Shown here piece after piece: positions 54,839 through 64,000 of a DNA stretch of 64,000 nt. The position numbers and the translations under genes were made by a program. Origin of the DNA: Cavenderia fasciculata (taxonomy: Eukaryota > Evosea > Eumycetozoa > Acytosteliales > Cavenderiaceae); the NCBI RefSeq assembly GCF_000203815.1, contig NW_004457695.1, forward strand, positions 1,116,001 to 1,180,000. Direction: 5' to 3'. The notes beneath the pieces were generated by a model. That model had not been told where the DNA came from, made no database searches, and worked only from the letters and a program-made list of their open reading frames with translations. Position 1 is the stretch's first letter; every line of letters starts with the position of its first letter.

Positions 54839-56209
54839 TTAATAAGACATAATATCACTATATTCTTTTGGTACATTATTAATTACAATTCTACCATCAA
54901 ATGATAATGAAGCAAAGATAAAATTACTACTAGCCCAACAAACATTATAGACACTATCTTCATGTTCTTCAAATGTTTTGATGAGTTGATCTTCTTTACG
55001 TTTGTTCTTTTTACCACCTGTGTTTGTTGCAACTGGTTTTGGTGTACCATCTTCAGGTGCAGCGGCAGCGGCAGCAGCAGCTTCAGATATAGAATAGACA
55101 TTCCACAATTTTACAGTATTATCGCTAGAACTGGTAATAACCAATTGATCGTGTACTGGATTATATTTGGCATTCCAAATCCAATGTTGGTGTCCACTAA
55201 ATGATTTGACAGGTGTTTTGGTTTGTCTTGTATCCCAAAACTTTAATTTACCATCTTCGCCAGCCGATAATAAATAATATGCTCTATTTGGATTAAAATC
55301 AATCGATCTAATTAATTCACTATGTGCTTTATCAATTGCAAATGTTTCCCTACAAAAAAAAACAAAAGAATAAATAAATAAATAATTAATTAAATATTTG
55401 ATTTGATTTGATTTGATTTGAGAATTGTCTCTTACTTACTTTGCAGTTCTAAAATCCCAACCTTTAATATTTACATCATTACAAGTTGCAAGTTGATTAC
55501 TAATATTTGGATTAATACAACCTCCTGATAATTTATTTTGATTTCCAATCGATTTTAATACCTAGATAAATAAAAGCAAGCACAAGCAAGTTAGTAAAGA
55601 GTTAATAATCTATATATATATATATCGATATTTTAAACATACAGTTGGTTCAGATGAATCTAAATTTGACCAAATACGAATAGTAGAGTCATCTAGAGAT
55701 ACAACATAATCATTTGATTCAGAGGGATCACAAATGATTGGTTTAATGTATCCTTGATGACCTTTGAGTTCATAGACCTCTTCAATTGCCTTGTCATCGA
55801 CAATCTTCCACAATGATGTTTTATATTCAGCTCCATTGTTGTTATATACAGTATAAAACTGTTGTGCATCATGAAGACATGAAGTAATCGACCATATCTC
55901 TTTTGGATGATTCAATAATGACACCAATTTAACTCCTTCATTCTCTTTTGCTTCGATTAAACATATCTAGGAAATAAATATATAAATATAGATAAATTAA
56001 TATATTTATATTAGACAATCTAATCAATCAATCTAATGATCATTCTCTAGAGAAGTTTAACATACCTCATTTTCCTCTTTAAGTGCATTTGTTCCAACTA
56101 GAAATCGATTACATTCAGTTTCTGCTGCAACATGTGAAATTGCTCTAGCTTTACTTAGAGATAACCCATATACATTGGTTGCTATATTACTTGTATTATT
56201 ATTATACAT
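54839..56209 (-). CDS. eipr1: EIPR1 (TSSC1) homologue, EARP/GARP-interacting WD40 protein
   Basis: 366 aa in four exons: 56209-56066, 55966-55643, 55561-55440 and 55349-54839 (phases 0, 0, 2). EIPR1 binds the EARP and GARP tethering complexes and helps endosome recycling and dense-core vesicle formation. It opens with YGLSLSKARAISHVAAETEC, then FLVGTNALKEENEI and LLNHPKEIWSITSC, as in TSSC1. WD blades follow with GHQGYIKPIICDPS, IKGWDFRTAKET, AHSELIRSIDFNPNRAYYLL and GHQHWIWNAKYNPVHDQL. The end FEEHEDSVYNVCWASSNFIF, then ASLSFDGRIVINNVP, is close to the human 'YEEHEDSVYAVDWS...FASLSYDGRLVINRVP'. The first ATG was chosen because the frame upstream meets a stop after 16 codons. Confidence 0.93.
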
Positions 56210-56449
56210 TCTATTATTACTATTACTTTTAAAATTATGATCAAATTCATCATACTTTAATTTTTTTTGAACTCATTTCATTGTTTGCAACAAACATAAA
56301 AGAAAGAGATATTTGTGTATTTATATATAGTACAGTACACTAAAGAATGAATTCGACATGATTTTATTCTTGTAGAGATTAGGTTAAATTAAGATTAGAT
56401 TGGATGGATTGATTAAATGATCTTTCAACTGGGCTAGCAGTTGATCGAT

Positions 56450-56489
56450 AGGGGTAGGGTTAGGGTTTAGGGTTAGAGATAATAGGGTT
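56450..56489 (+). repeat. Short interstitial TTAGGG-like array
   Basis: GGGGTAGGGTTAGGGTTTAG, then GGTTAGAGATAATAGGGTTA: four to five telomere-like units, imperfect. They lie in the spacer and touch the stop codon of the next gene. Confidence 0.75.
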
Positions 56490-57202
56490 ACACAATATCT
56501 TCATTTCCTCTATCAATATCTAGGTACTTGTCAGAGGTAGGATATGGTTGGTATTGTTGTTGTTGTGGAGTACTTTGGTATTGGTATTGTTGTTGCTGTA
56601 CAACATATTGTTGAGGTGGTGGTGGACATGGAGTAACCATATCATTGCTCTTTGAATATGATTGTTGTAGTTGTAATTGTGGTGGTGGACATGGAGTATC
56701 ACAGTATACAGCAATACCTTTCTTGGTAGCAAACGCATACTCAAAAGTATATCCTCTTGATTCAAACTCTTGATTCAATAATGTCTCTAGGTTAATATTA
56801 AACTAAAGAAAAGAAGGGGGAGAGAGAGAAAGAGAAAGAAGAGAGAGTCAATATTCATATATTCATATATTCATATCTTTATATCAAACATACAGATTTA
56901 TAAACTTTAATACCAATAACTATAGTACTTGTTAAAAAGGTTAGAACCCAACCCAAACACATTCCTAAAAGGACATTTTTAGAGACTGGAAGGAATGGAA
57001 CAGCAGAAACAGCACCAAGAGGCAAAACAAAGCAAAGGAGAAGGATTGGAAGAACTCTCTTTGTTATTCCCAATATATGTTTTCCATAGATGTGACGAAC
57101 TTTATCATAGTCTTGGTGAGAGAATAATGAAGATAATGTCAATGGCATTTCTGGACGCAAAGGAAGTGGTATAACACCTGCTGGTTCCTTTGATTGTGTC
57201 AT
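56488..57202 (-). CDS. Small two-TM protein with Pro/Gln-rich tail
   Basis: 207 aa in two exons, 57202-56894 and 56802-56488 (phase 0). Start MTQSKEPAGVIPLPLRPEMP. Two membrane helices, VLPILLLCFVLPLGAVSAVP and VLLGMCLGWVLTFLTSTIVI, are separated by a very short loop, so both ends face the same side. The second exon encodes the tail: a helix (NLETLLNQEFESRGYTF), then repeated PCPPP motifs (DTPCPPP, VTPCPPP) and Gln/Tyr-rich text ending YLDIDRGNEDIV. PCPPP could be an SH3, WW or profilin-type poly-Pro ligand, or a palmitoylation site. No family recognised. Gene structure is well supported by splice sites and TM pattern. Confidence 0.78.
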
Positions 57203-58077
57203 TGTTTGTTGAGATTAGATTATTATTATTATTAGATTAGATGAACGAATGTTTTTACAAAAGAGTAGGACAGATGAACCTCATCTTTAAATACTGTGGA
57301 CTAAAAAGTCGGGTTTTTGGTTTTTCAGGACACCTATCGGGGTTGACCCAGGGCACCAAAGTGATGTGAGCAAAGCACCTACACAAACAAAGTGATCCAA
57401 CCTATCCCAGGGATGATGATGATGGTGGTGGTGACTGATGATCAATTGATTTAAACTAAAAATTAATTTTAATCATTTGCAAAGGAGTTTTTCTTATTTT
57501 TTTTTTTTAGTTTAAAAAGGATGATGAATCCAATTTTTTAATTTAATTTGTTGAATATCTTTTTCATTAATGGAGCCCATCCAATTGAATATTTACAAAT
57601 AATATATTAATATTAATATTATTGTTTTTTATTTTTTTTTTGGAATTGGAAAATGGTTTTCCATTTTTCTTTTTTTCTTTTTAATTATCTAAATTATTAA
57701 TAATGAAGATGATAAATAAATAAAAGGAGAGGATTATATTATTATTAAATAGTATTATTGTTGAATAGATGGAAATTTTAAAATGGGTGGAATTATTATT
57801 AATATATTAATTTTTTTAATTAAATATTTATTATTAATTTTTTTATTAAAATAAATAAATTGAAAAAATATTTTATAAATTATTATTGTTGGGTAGGTTA
57901 GTAGTTTTAACTACTGTAGTTTTATTGATTGATTTATTCCAATTTTTTTTACAATCCAGCAGAGACCCTTTAAAAACCAGTTTTTCAAAAAAATTGATTT
58001 TTTTAAAACAGTTGAACCAACAAAAAACACCCGCAACAAAGAAAAAAAAAAAGAGAGAGAGGAGAAAGAGAAAAAAA
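57203..58077. other. Divergent intergenic region
   Basis: No gene. Contains a C/G-richer patch near 57310-57440, long A/T homopolymer DNA (57500-57880) and a CAACAAAAAACACCCGCAAC leader with poly-A/GA just before the sirtuin start. Confidence 0.5.
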
Positions 58078-59833
58078 ATGACAAATAAAAGAAATATAAA
58101 CGATGCTATCAATAGAGCAAATATACTTGTAAATACAGAATGTTTACAAGAAAGTAAAGAAATAAATCATAAGATAAAGAAAGTGTAAGTACTTCTTCTT
58201 CTCTTTTTCTACTTTCTTTGCTACCTACAAACTTTTTTACTATGAAGAGAAAAATTAAGGTGAAGGGTAAATATTTGTGAGAACGAAAATTGCTAACGAA
58301 CTTTCAACTTTTTTTTTTTTTTACGTCACACCCATTTTTAGAAAATATACTGCGACTGAACACAACGAAATTGCAAACAAACAAATACTGGAAAACCAAG
58401 ATGGACAAGAAAAAGATGAACAACACCTCCTCCATCTTCATAATGATGATGATGAGGAGGAGGAGGAATATGATCAAGAGGATGAGGATGAGGTAGATGG
58501 AGAATTCCAAATAATAAAAGAAGAGGAAGAACAAAATAATAATAATAATAATAAAGATCAATTGGAAGAATGGGAAGAGATGGAAGGACAATTAGAAGAT
58601 GATAGTGATTTTGATTATTCCTCAGGTCAATTTGAATCATCTGATGATTCCTCCTCTTCTGAATCTGATGAAGATTCGGAATTGGGATCAAGTGAAAAAC
58701 AAGAAATCATAAACTCAAAATTAAAGGATGATCCAAACTTGGATATCTATGAATTTGCCAAAAATCTAATCATTCAACACATAAACGAAAAGAAAAGTCA
58801 AAATATTAATCCAAAAAAATTTACCAAAGATCTTGGTTTTGTATGTATACACAAACATAAACATAAATGTATTCTTATTTATTTATTTATTAATTTTATT
58901 TTTTTCTATTTTTAGACATTACAAGTTGATGAAGAAGATGAAGATCCATGGGAATTAATAACAAGTTTTTTAACAAAAAGAAAAATAGCATTACATTTAT
59001 TTTTCAAGTATATGAAGTATCAATCGTTTAGTCGTCCGTATCGTCGCAAGCTGGAGCATATCAATACGATAGACGACGTTGTAAATTTATTCAAAACATG
59101 TAAAAACATTCTTATCATTACTGGAGCCGGAGTGAGCGTGTCGAGCGGTATCCCCGACTTTCGTTCCAAGGGGGGTGTCTATGAGACCATCGAGAAAAAG
59201 TATAATCTGCCAGAGCCTGAATGCCTGTTTGACATACACTATCTCCTCCAAGACCCCAACCCATTTTTCGAATTTGCCAAAGAGATTTATCCAGGTCGTC
59301 ACAAACCATCACCCACTCACTACTTTATCAAAGAGTTGGATGAGCGGGGCCTACTCCTTCGAAACTATACTCAAAACATTGATACGTTGGAACACGTCGC
59401 TGGTATTAGTCACGAGAAACTAGTCAATTGTCATGGTAGTTTTAGTACGGCTTCTTGTATCAGTTGCAAGTTTACAGTTGATTGCTCACAACTACGAGAA
59501 ACAATTGATCGTCAACAAATCCCTTATTGCCAACAATGCGATGACTCCAAGTCGTTTATGAAACCAAATATTGTCTTTTTCGGTGAGAACCTTCCCGACC
59601 GATTCGACCATTGCGTAAGAGAGGATCGTCCCAAAGTTGATATGGTCATTGTCATGGGATCCTCTCTCAAGGTTCAACCAGTCTCTCTATTGCCCGAGTA
59701 TATCAATCCAAACGTCCCCCAAATTCTCATCAACCGTGAGATTGTTGGTCAACCTCATCAGTTTGATTATGCTTATCTTGGTGATTGTGATACTTTTGTA
59801 AAGGAAATGAAAGAAAAATTAAATTGGTTTTAA
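58078..59833 (+). CDS. SIRT1-type NAD-dependent protein deacetylase (Sir2)
   Basis: 507 aa in three exons: 58078-58184, 58342-58840 and 58916-59833 (phases 2, 0). Removes acetyl groups from protein lysines using NAD. The N-terminal 200 residues are strongly acidic (EEEEEYDQEDEDEVDGEF, EDDSDFDYSSGQFES). The catalytic core starts about residue 250: NILIITGAGVSVSSGIPDFR, FEFAKEIYPG, NYTQNID, catalytic His in VNCHGSFSTASC (about residue 375), two zinc pairs (CISC and CQQC), PNIVFFGENLP, GSSLKVQPVSLLP, and ILINRE. It follows SIRT1 almost block for block ('LRNYTQNIDTLE', 'CHGSFATASC'). All active-site and zinc residues are intact. The acidic leader resembles the SIRT1 N-terminus only in composition. 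Confidence 0.93.
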
Positions 59834-60029
59834 AAAGTAAATAAACAAATAAGAATTCATTGTACTTTTTTTTTTTTTCTTTTTTGTTGTTTTGTTAACT
59901 TTATCTCTTTCTCCTCTAATTTATTAATTAAAAAAAAAAGTGCAAACCGTGAGAAGAGGATGGAGAAAATGATTATTATTATATGTGCAAGTATATATAT
60001 ATAGAAGAGGACCCAATTTTGCGGTGCTA

Positions 60030-61172
60030 GCAAAGACAATGCCCAAGCTCAGGAGTATTGCTCTCTATGGGTTGGTTGGCGAACCTCTTGTCAAGACAAT
60101 ACGAAGCTTTCACACAAATATAACGTTTTATGTGTGCCACTGCCTCCTCAAATCCACCAGAAACCGTGTCACCAAGATTCTACTTTCCTTTTTCTTTGAT
60201 TGGAATGGAATACCCTGCCTAAAAAAGTCAAACGACGGCAGAGGGTCATATCATTGTCTATCTTTGTGGCTTTTTCGATGAAACCAGCAAACTTGGATAT
60301 GGAAATCGAACAAGTTGATTTCCCAAAACTGAGAGATCCAATTATGGTACCAGAAAGTGTCGATAAACTTACTTTTGAAGCCATCCCAGAAATCGGTACA
60401 TCACTCAATCACCTTCCACACATCAGAACAATCCGATTTAAGATTGACGATGAAACCTTTCGTCGCCAATTGACCCTTAGTAGCTGTTATGTTGCAATCA
60501 CCAATTTTAATCAACCCAATATCAACAAAATTATTATACACTCTGCATATGATATTTTAAAAAGTGATGTTGATCGATTCAACGAAATAGGCCATCAATT
60601 TATTTCTTTGTAAAAAATTAATATTTAAAAAATTGGAAAATAATATTAATAATATAGATAATAATAATAGTAAATATCTTGGGCATCGAAACAATTCAAA
60701 TTGTGTATTTAAAACCATTCGATCAGTTGTCAGTTACAACGCTAAAAATAATGGTTTTAAATTTCATGAACATGATTATCAAACCATTTCAAAAATCAAG
60801 TACCTAGAGACAACAGACATACCAACATCTCTTGAATTGTTCCCAAACTTGACCAAATTAGATATTAGAGATTGTTCAATTCCATACGATGCCCTCATGT
60901 TTCTTAAACTTGCAGAGGCATTAAAAGGAAAATCGATCACCAAACTCTACTTTCCATCAAACTGCATCAGTGCCTATTCGATACTATCTGAAGATATCAA
61001 GCTCTCTCTACGATGCATTGTAACCAATCTCTCACAAGATGTCAACTTGAACGAGTTTCCAAATTTGGTTGCATTGGTTGTACTCGATTGTAGCTCAACT
61101 ACTATTGGTCAAACTTTAAAAAACTACCATCTAAAATCAAAAAGATTACAACCAATCAACAAGCAATATTAA
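60030..61172 (+). pseudogene. F-box/LRR-like relic, copy 1
   Basis: Homologous to the gene downstream: AAGACAATGCCCAAGCTCAG near 60033 matches the copy at 62486, and the two then run parallel. Open pieces are 60200-60613 (FPKLRDPIMVPESVDKLTF, HIRTIRFKID) and 60633-61172 (NCVFKTIRSVVSYNAKNNGF, LTKLDIRDCSIPYDALMFLK, DIKLSLRCIVTNLSQD). Compared with copy 2 it lacks the whole N-terminal F-box part and about 470 nt in the middle (equivalent to 63130-63600), and has frame changes. The 3' open part (179 aa) could still be translated. FNIP/F-box/LRR-like families of this kind are large in dictyostelids. Best taken as a decayed paralogue. Confidence 0.7.
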
Positions 61173-61631
61173 GTCTCAATCTAACAACCATTTGTATCAA
61201 CCATGCCGACCACCACCACAACTACTTTAAACAACACGAATAACTATATTGTAAACAACCAGAGCATAACAGGTTATACATATACACCAACAACAACTAC
61301 ACAGCAACATCCCCAAATGACGTTGCAACAACAATTCACTAGGTTGATGGCCAATCCTACAATGACAACCAATTCTAGTCACCGTCGATGATTATATATA
61401 TAACATAGCCTTTTAATAAATCATTAAATAGCTATTTATGTATCTATTTAAGAATTCTTTTTTTTTCCAAAAGAGGAAATCTATTTTTTTTTTTACTTAT
61501 TTTTACTTTGAGTGTTCAAGTCAAAGAGGTTGTTCATTTCAATACTCATTCAATAATAATACATAATTACATTGTTTCTTATTAATCTATAATGCATTAT
61601 AGATACAACAACAACAATATACACATAATAA
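61173..61631. other. 3' flank of the relic and promoter of the next gene
   Basis: A 62-codon open stretch at 61203-61391 (Thr/Asn/Gln-rich, MPTTTTTTLNNTNN) may be the remains of a low-complexity C-terminus of the relic or nothing at all. After 61400 ordinary A/T promoter DNA leads to the ATG. Confidence 0.4.
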
Positions 61632-64000
61632 ATGAAAAGAAAGGAAAGAGAGGACGTGGTGGATGATATCATCCGTGATGAAGAAGAATATACAGAGGAA
61701 GAGTTAAAGATAATTTATCGACAAGATATATGTTATCGATCAAGATTTAAACAACTACAACAACAAACAACAACAAATAATAATAATGATACACTGAAAC
61801 TATATCATTGTAGATATTTAGATGATTCATGTGTTGGTGTTGGTGGTATAGCAGTGCTGCCATGGTTTATTATCGAGAGAATATTGACATTGGCATCTGA
61901 CAATGCAAATTTTTGTACGTGTGTATACGATGATGCTCTACGAGATGCTCTAGAACAATTAGATCATAAACAATACAAACCAAATACAATCGATACCAGA
62001 GGACTTGCACACTTACAAATGCAACCACAAATAGAACAACATTCACTCGGTCGACAAGATATGTGTCCCATTCACCAATACAACTACGATATGGGTTACC
62101 GACCACCACCCAATCTTTATATAAGAAATTCAAGAAATGATAACCCCAATATTAGCATACATGTCGATATTGATAAACGATGGAAGCGACAGTCATTGGC
62201 ACTGGTATCAAAAAGAGTATTTGAATTGGTATCGACCACTCTCTTTACCGACGGTGTTCATTTTTGGAGCCGACCAGAGACACGTACAATCACATCAAAA
62301 AGAAATACTGTGTCATCAAGAATCCAACCACTCTTTACTTGGTCAAACCCTTTCATTATTCATATCACAAACCATTTTATGTTGACAATGAAGCATTGAA
62401 ACAAGTAAGAAAGGTACACATCCGGGGGGAGATCCCATCTGAGCCCAGACAATTGCCAATTGACATTATGACGATGCTATCGGAAGCAATGCCCAAGCTC
62501 AGGAGTATTGTTCTGTATGACCACGTTAAAGTGGTTCTCGTTAGAGCAATACCATACGCTTCCTTTAACAAACTCAGATCAATCAATTTTCTCAATGCCA
62601 TTCCAACAAACTGCGTTTTCAAGCACATTGGGAAAACATTACTTGTACCTGGTACTCGTATCACCAAGATTCTACTTCCCTTCTTCTTTGACTGGAATAC
62701 CTTGGATGGGACTGTCAAACGAAAACTAAGAGTCATATCATTGTTTTCCAGTTTTATGCAAATCAAACAAGATGATTTTCCAAAACTAAAGCATATACAT
62801 TTTGGTGGACGTTGGACAGATACAATATCATTGGTACCTGCAAGTGTCGATAAACTTACTTTTGACAACTTCCCTCTATACAGGAGTTTACCCAATTATT
62901 TTCCACACATCAGAATAGTCAGATTTAAACGTTATAGAACCGATCCTAAACACCAATTTACAGTTACTAGTTGTTATAATGGTTTCAATTTTAATCTAAC
63001 CAACATCAACAAAATTATTATACATTCACCATATGATATTTTACAAAGTTATGTTGATCTGTACAACAAAATAGGATATCAATTTATCGGTTCTTCAACA
63101 ATGATAGATAATAATAATAATAATTGTAAAAAATTTATATTTAAAAAATTGGAAAATATTAATAATAATAATTATAATAATATAGATAATAGTAATAGTA
63201 TTTCAACAACAAATAATAATCAACCATTTGAAAAAAGATTACCAAATTATGTTATGCGTAATATTATATCGATGGTTTGGAATCTAAGAGATAGATGTAC
63301 ATGTATTTATGAAGAGAGTTTTATGAAAAGATTGGAACAACCTGGATTGGAATTTTTAAACGATAAGGAATTTGTTCAACACTATCACTCTATCAAAAAT
63401 GAATGTGCTGTTCATTTTTCAACAACTAAACTATTTACACCTCAACACCATACAATAGCAGAATCAACAAGATCAAAACTACAACTAGCACTCATATCTA
63501 AAGATATTTTCAGATTTGTATCTAATCATTTATTCAACAATATTATCTTTCTCAACAACAACGATTTTTATTTTCTTGATTATAATAATAGGTATCGTAT
63601 GCATCGAAACAATCCAAATTGTGTATTTAAAACCATTCGATCACTTGTCATTCACACCCCTAAAATTAATTATGGTTTTGAATATAGTGAAGAGGATTAT
63701 CAAACAATTACAACAATCAAGTATCAAAGGATATCAATGATACCACCATCTCTTGAATTGTTCTCATGTTTGACCAAATTAGATATTAGAGATTGTCCGA
63801 TTCAATACGATGCCCTCATGTTTCTTGATCTAGCAGAAACATTAACAGGAAAATCGATCACCAAACTCTACTTTCCATCAAGATGCGTCAGTGCCTATTC
63901 GATACTCTCTCAAGATATCAAGCTCTCTCTACGATGCATCGTAACCAATCTCACACAAGATGTCAACTTGGACGAGTTTCCAAATTTGGTTGCATTGGTT
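61632..64000 (+). CDS. F-box/LRR-like protein, copy 2 (3' partial, apparent frame change)
   Basis: Two overlapping open frames. The first, 61632-62399, starts MKRKEREDVVDDIIRDEEEY and has an F-box-like segment AVLPWFIIERILTLASDN with the helix LALVSKRVFELVSTTLF. The second is open from 62225 to the window end: PFYVDNEALKQVRKVHIRGE, AMPKLRSIVLYDHVKVV, LRSINFLNAIP, VPASVDKLTF, then another F-box-like segment (KRLPNYVMRNIISMVWNLRD with LALISKDIFRFVSNHLF) and LTKLDIRDCPIQYDALMFLD. So the protein is a doubled F-box plus leucine-rich module. The switch from frame 1 to frame 2 must lie between about 62225 and 62397; I found no clean intron there, so it may be a true frameshift or an error. Probable substrate adaptor of an SCF ubiquitin ligase, by analogy only. 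Confidence 0.7.

Noticed and set aside
61203-61391. 62-codon Thr/Asn/Gln-rich open frame as a separate gene
   Set aside because: Pure low-complexity, no conserved partner; more likely the remains of a paralogue tail.
1-64000. CRISPR arrays, bacterial operons or riboswitches
   Set aside because: No regularly spaced repeats, Shine-Dalgarno sites or operon-like gene packing; all gene structure is eukaryotic.

Overview
The window looks like nuclear DNA from a dictyostelid social amoeba (Dictyostelium, Cavenderia, Heterostelium and relatives). It is very A+T rich, introns are short (about 50-210 nt) with GTAWGT-like donors and T-rich AG acceptors, and spacers are mostly homopolymer runs. Many exons carry long poly-Gln, poly-Asn, poly-Ser or poly-Thr tracts. 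Nearly all conserved genes have eukaryotic orthologues, but the paralogue families (ankyrin-like proteins, F-box/LRR-like proteins, small secreted peptides) are the kind expanded in dictyostelids. I cannot name the species.

Layout. 1-6750: three tandem copies of an armadillo-like membrane protein gene, with a decayed piggyBac-type DNA transposon between copies 2 and 3. 6766-7419: NOPCHAP1-like snoRNP assembly factor. 7420-10250: gene-poor tract with coding-like relics, a G+C-rich relic beside a tRNA gene, and a decayed second copy of that tRNA. 10255-29070: dense housekeeping block: PGS1, SET/MYND protein, AFG2B-like AAA ATPase, WDCP-like protein, nicastrin, Hsp33, THOC3, KGD4, PC4-like protein, WDR37, TRM11. 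29211-32177: three tandem genes for a probably N-myristoylated family with a C-N-[CS]-Q motif. 33437-34590: two tandem genes for small secreted eight-cysteine peptides with duplicated promoters. 35811-59833: large ankyrin protein, SH3-PH protein, FAM120-like PIN-fold protein, hyccin (FAM126), MED31, BORCS5, profilin, a coiled-coil protein, a second ankyrin-like protein, EIPR1, a two-TM protein and a SIRT1-type sirtuin. 60030-64000: two neighbouring F-box/LRR-like copies, the first a relic, the second long and running off the window.

The genes form no operon or single pathway, but some functions group. Several act at lysosomes, endosomes or the plasma membrane (BORCS5, EIPR1, hyccin, nicastrin), several in mitochondria (PGS1, KGD4, Hsp33, probably the PC4-like protein), and several in RNA or ribosome biogenesis (NOPCHAP1, TRM11, THOC3, AFG2B). 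Gene ends are often only 8-150 nt apart, and divergent pairs share promoters of 150-250 nt. Exon boundaries were worked out by hand from splice signals and reading-frame continuity; homology calls come from recognising family motifs, with no database search.
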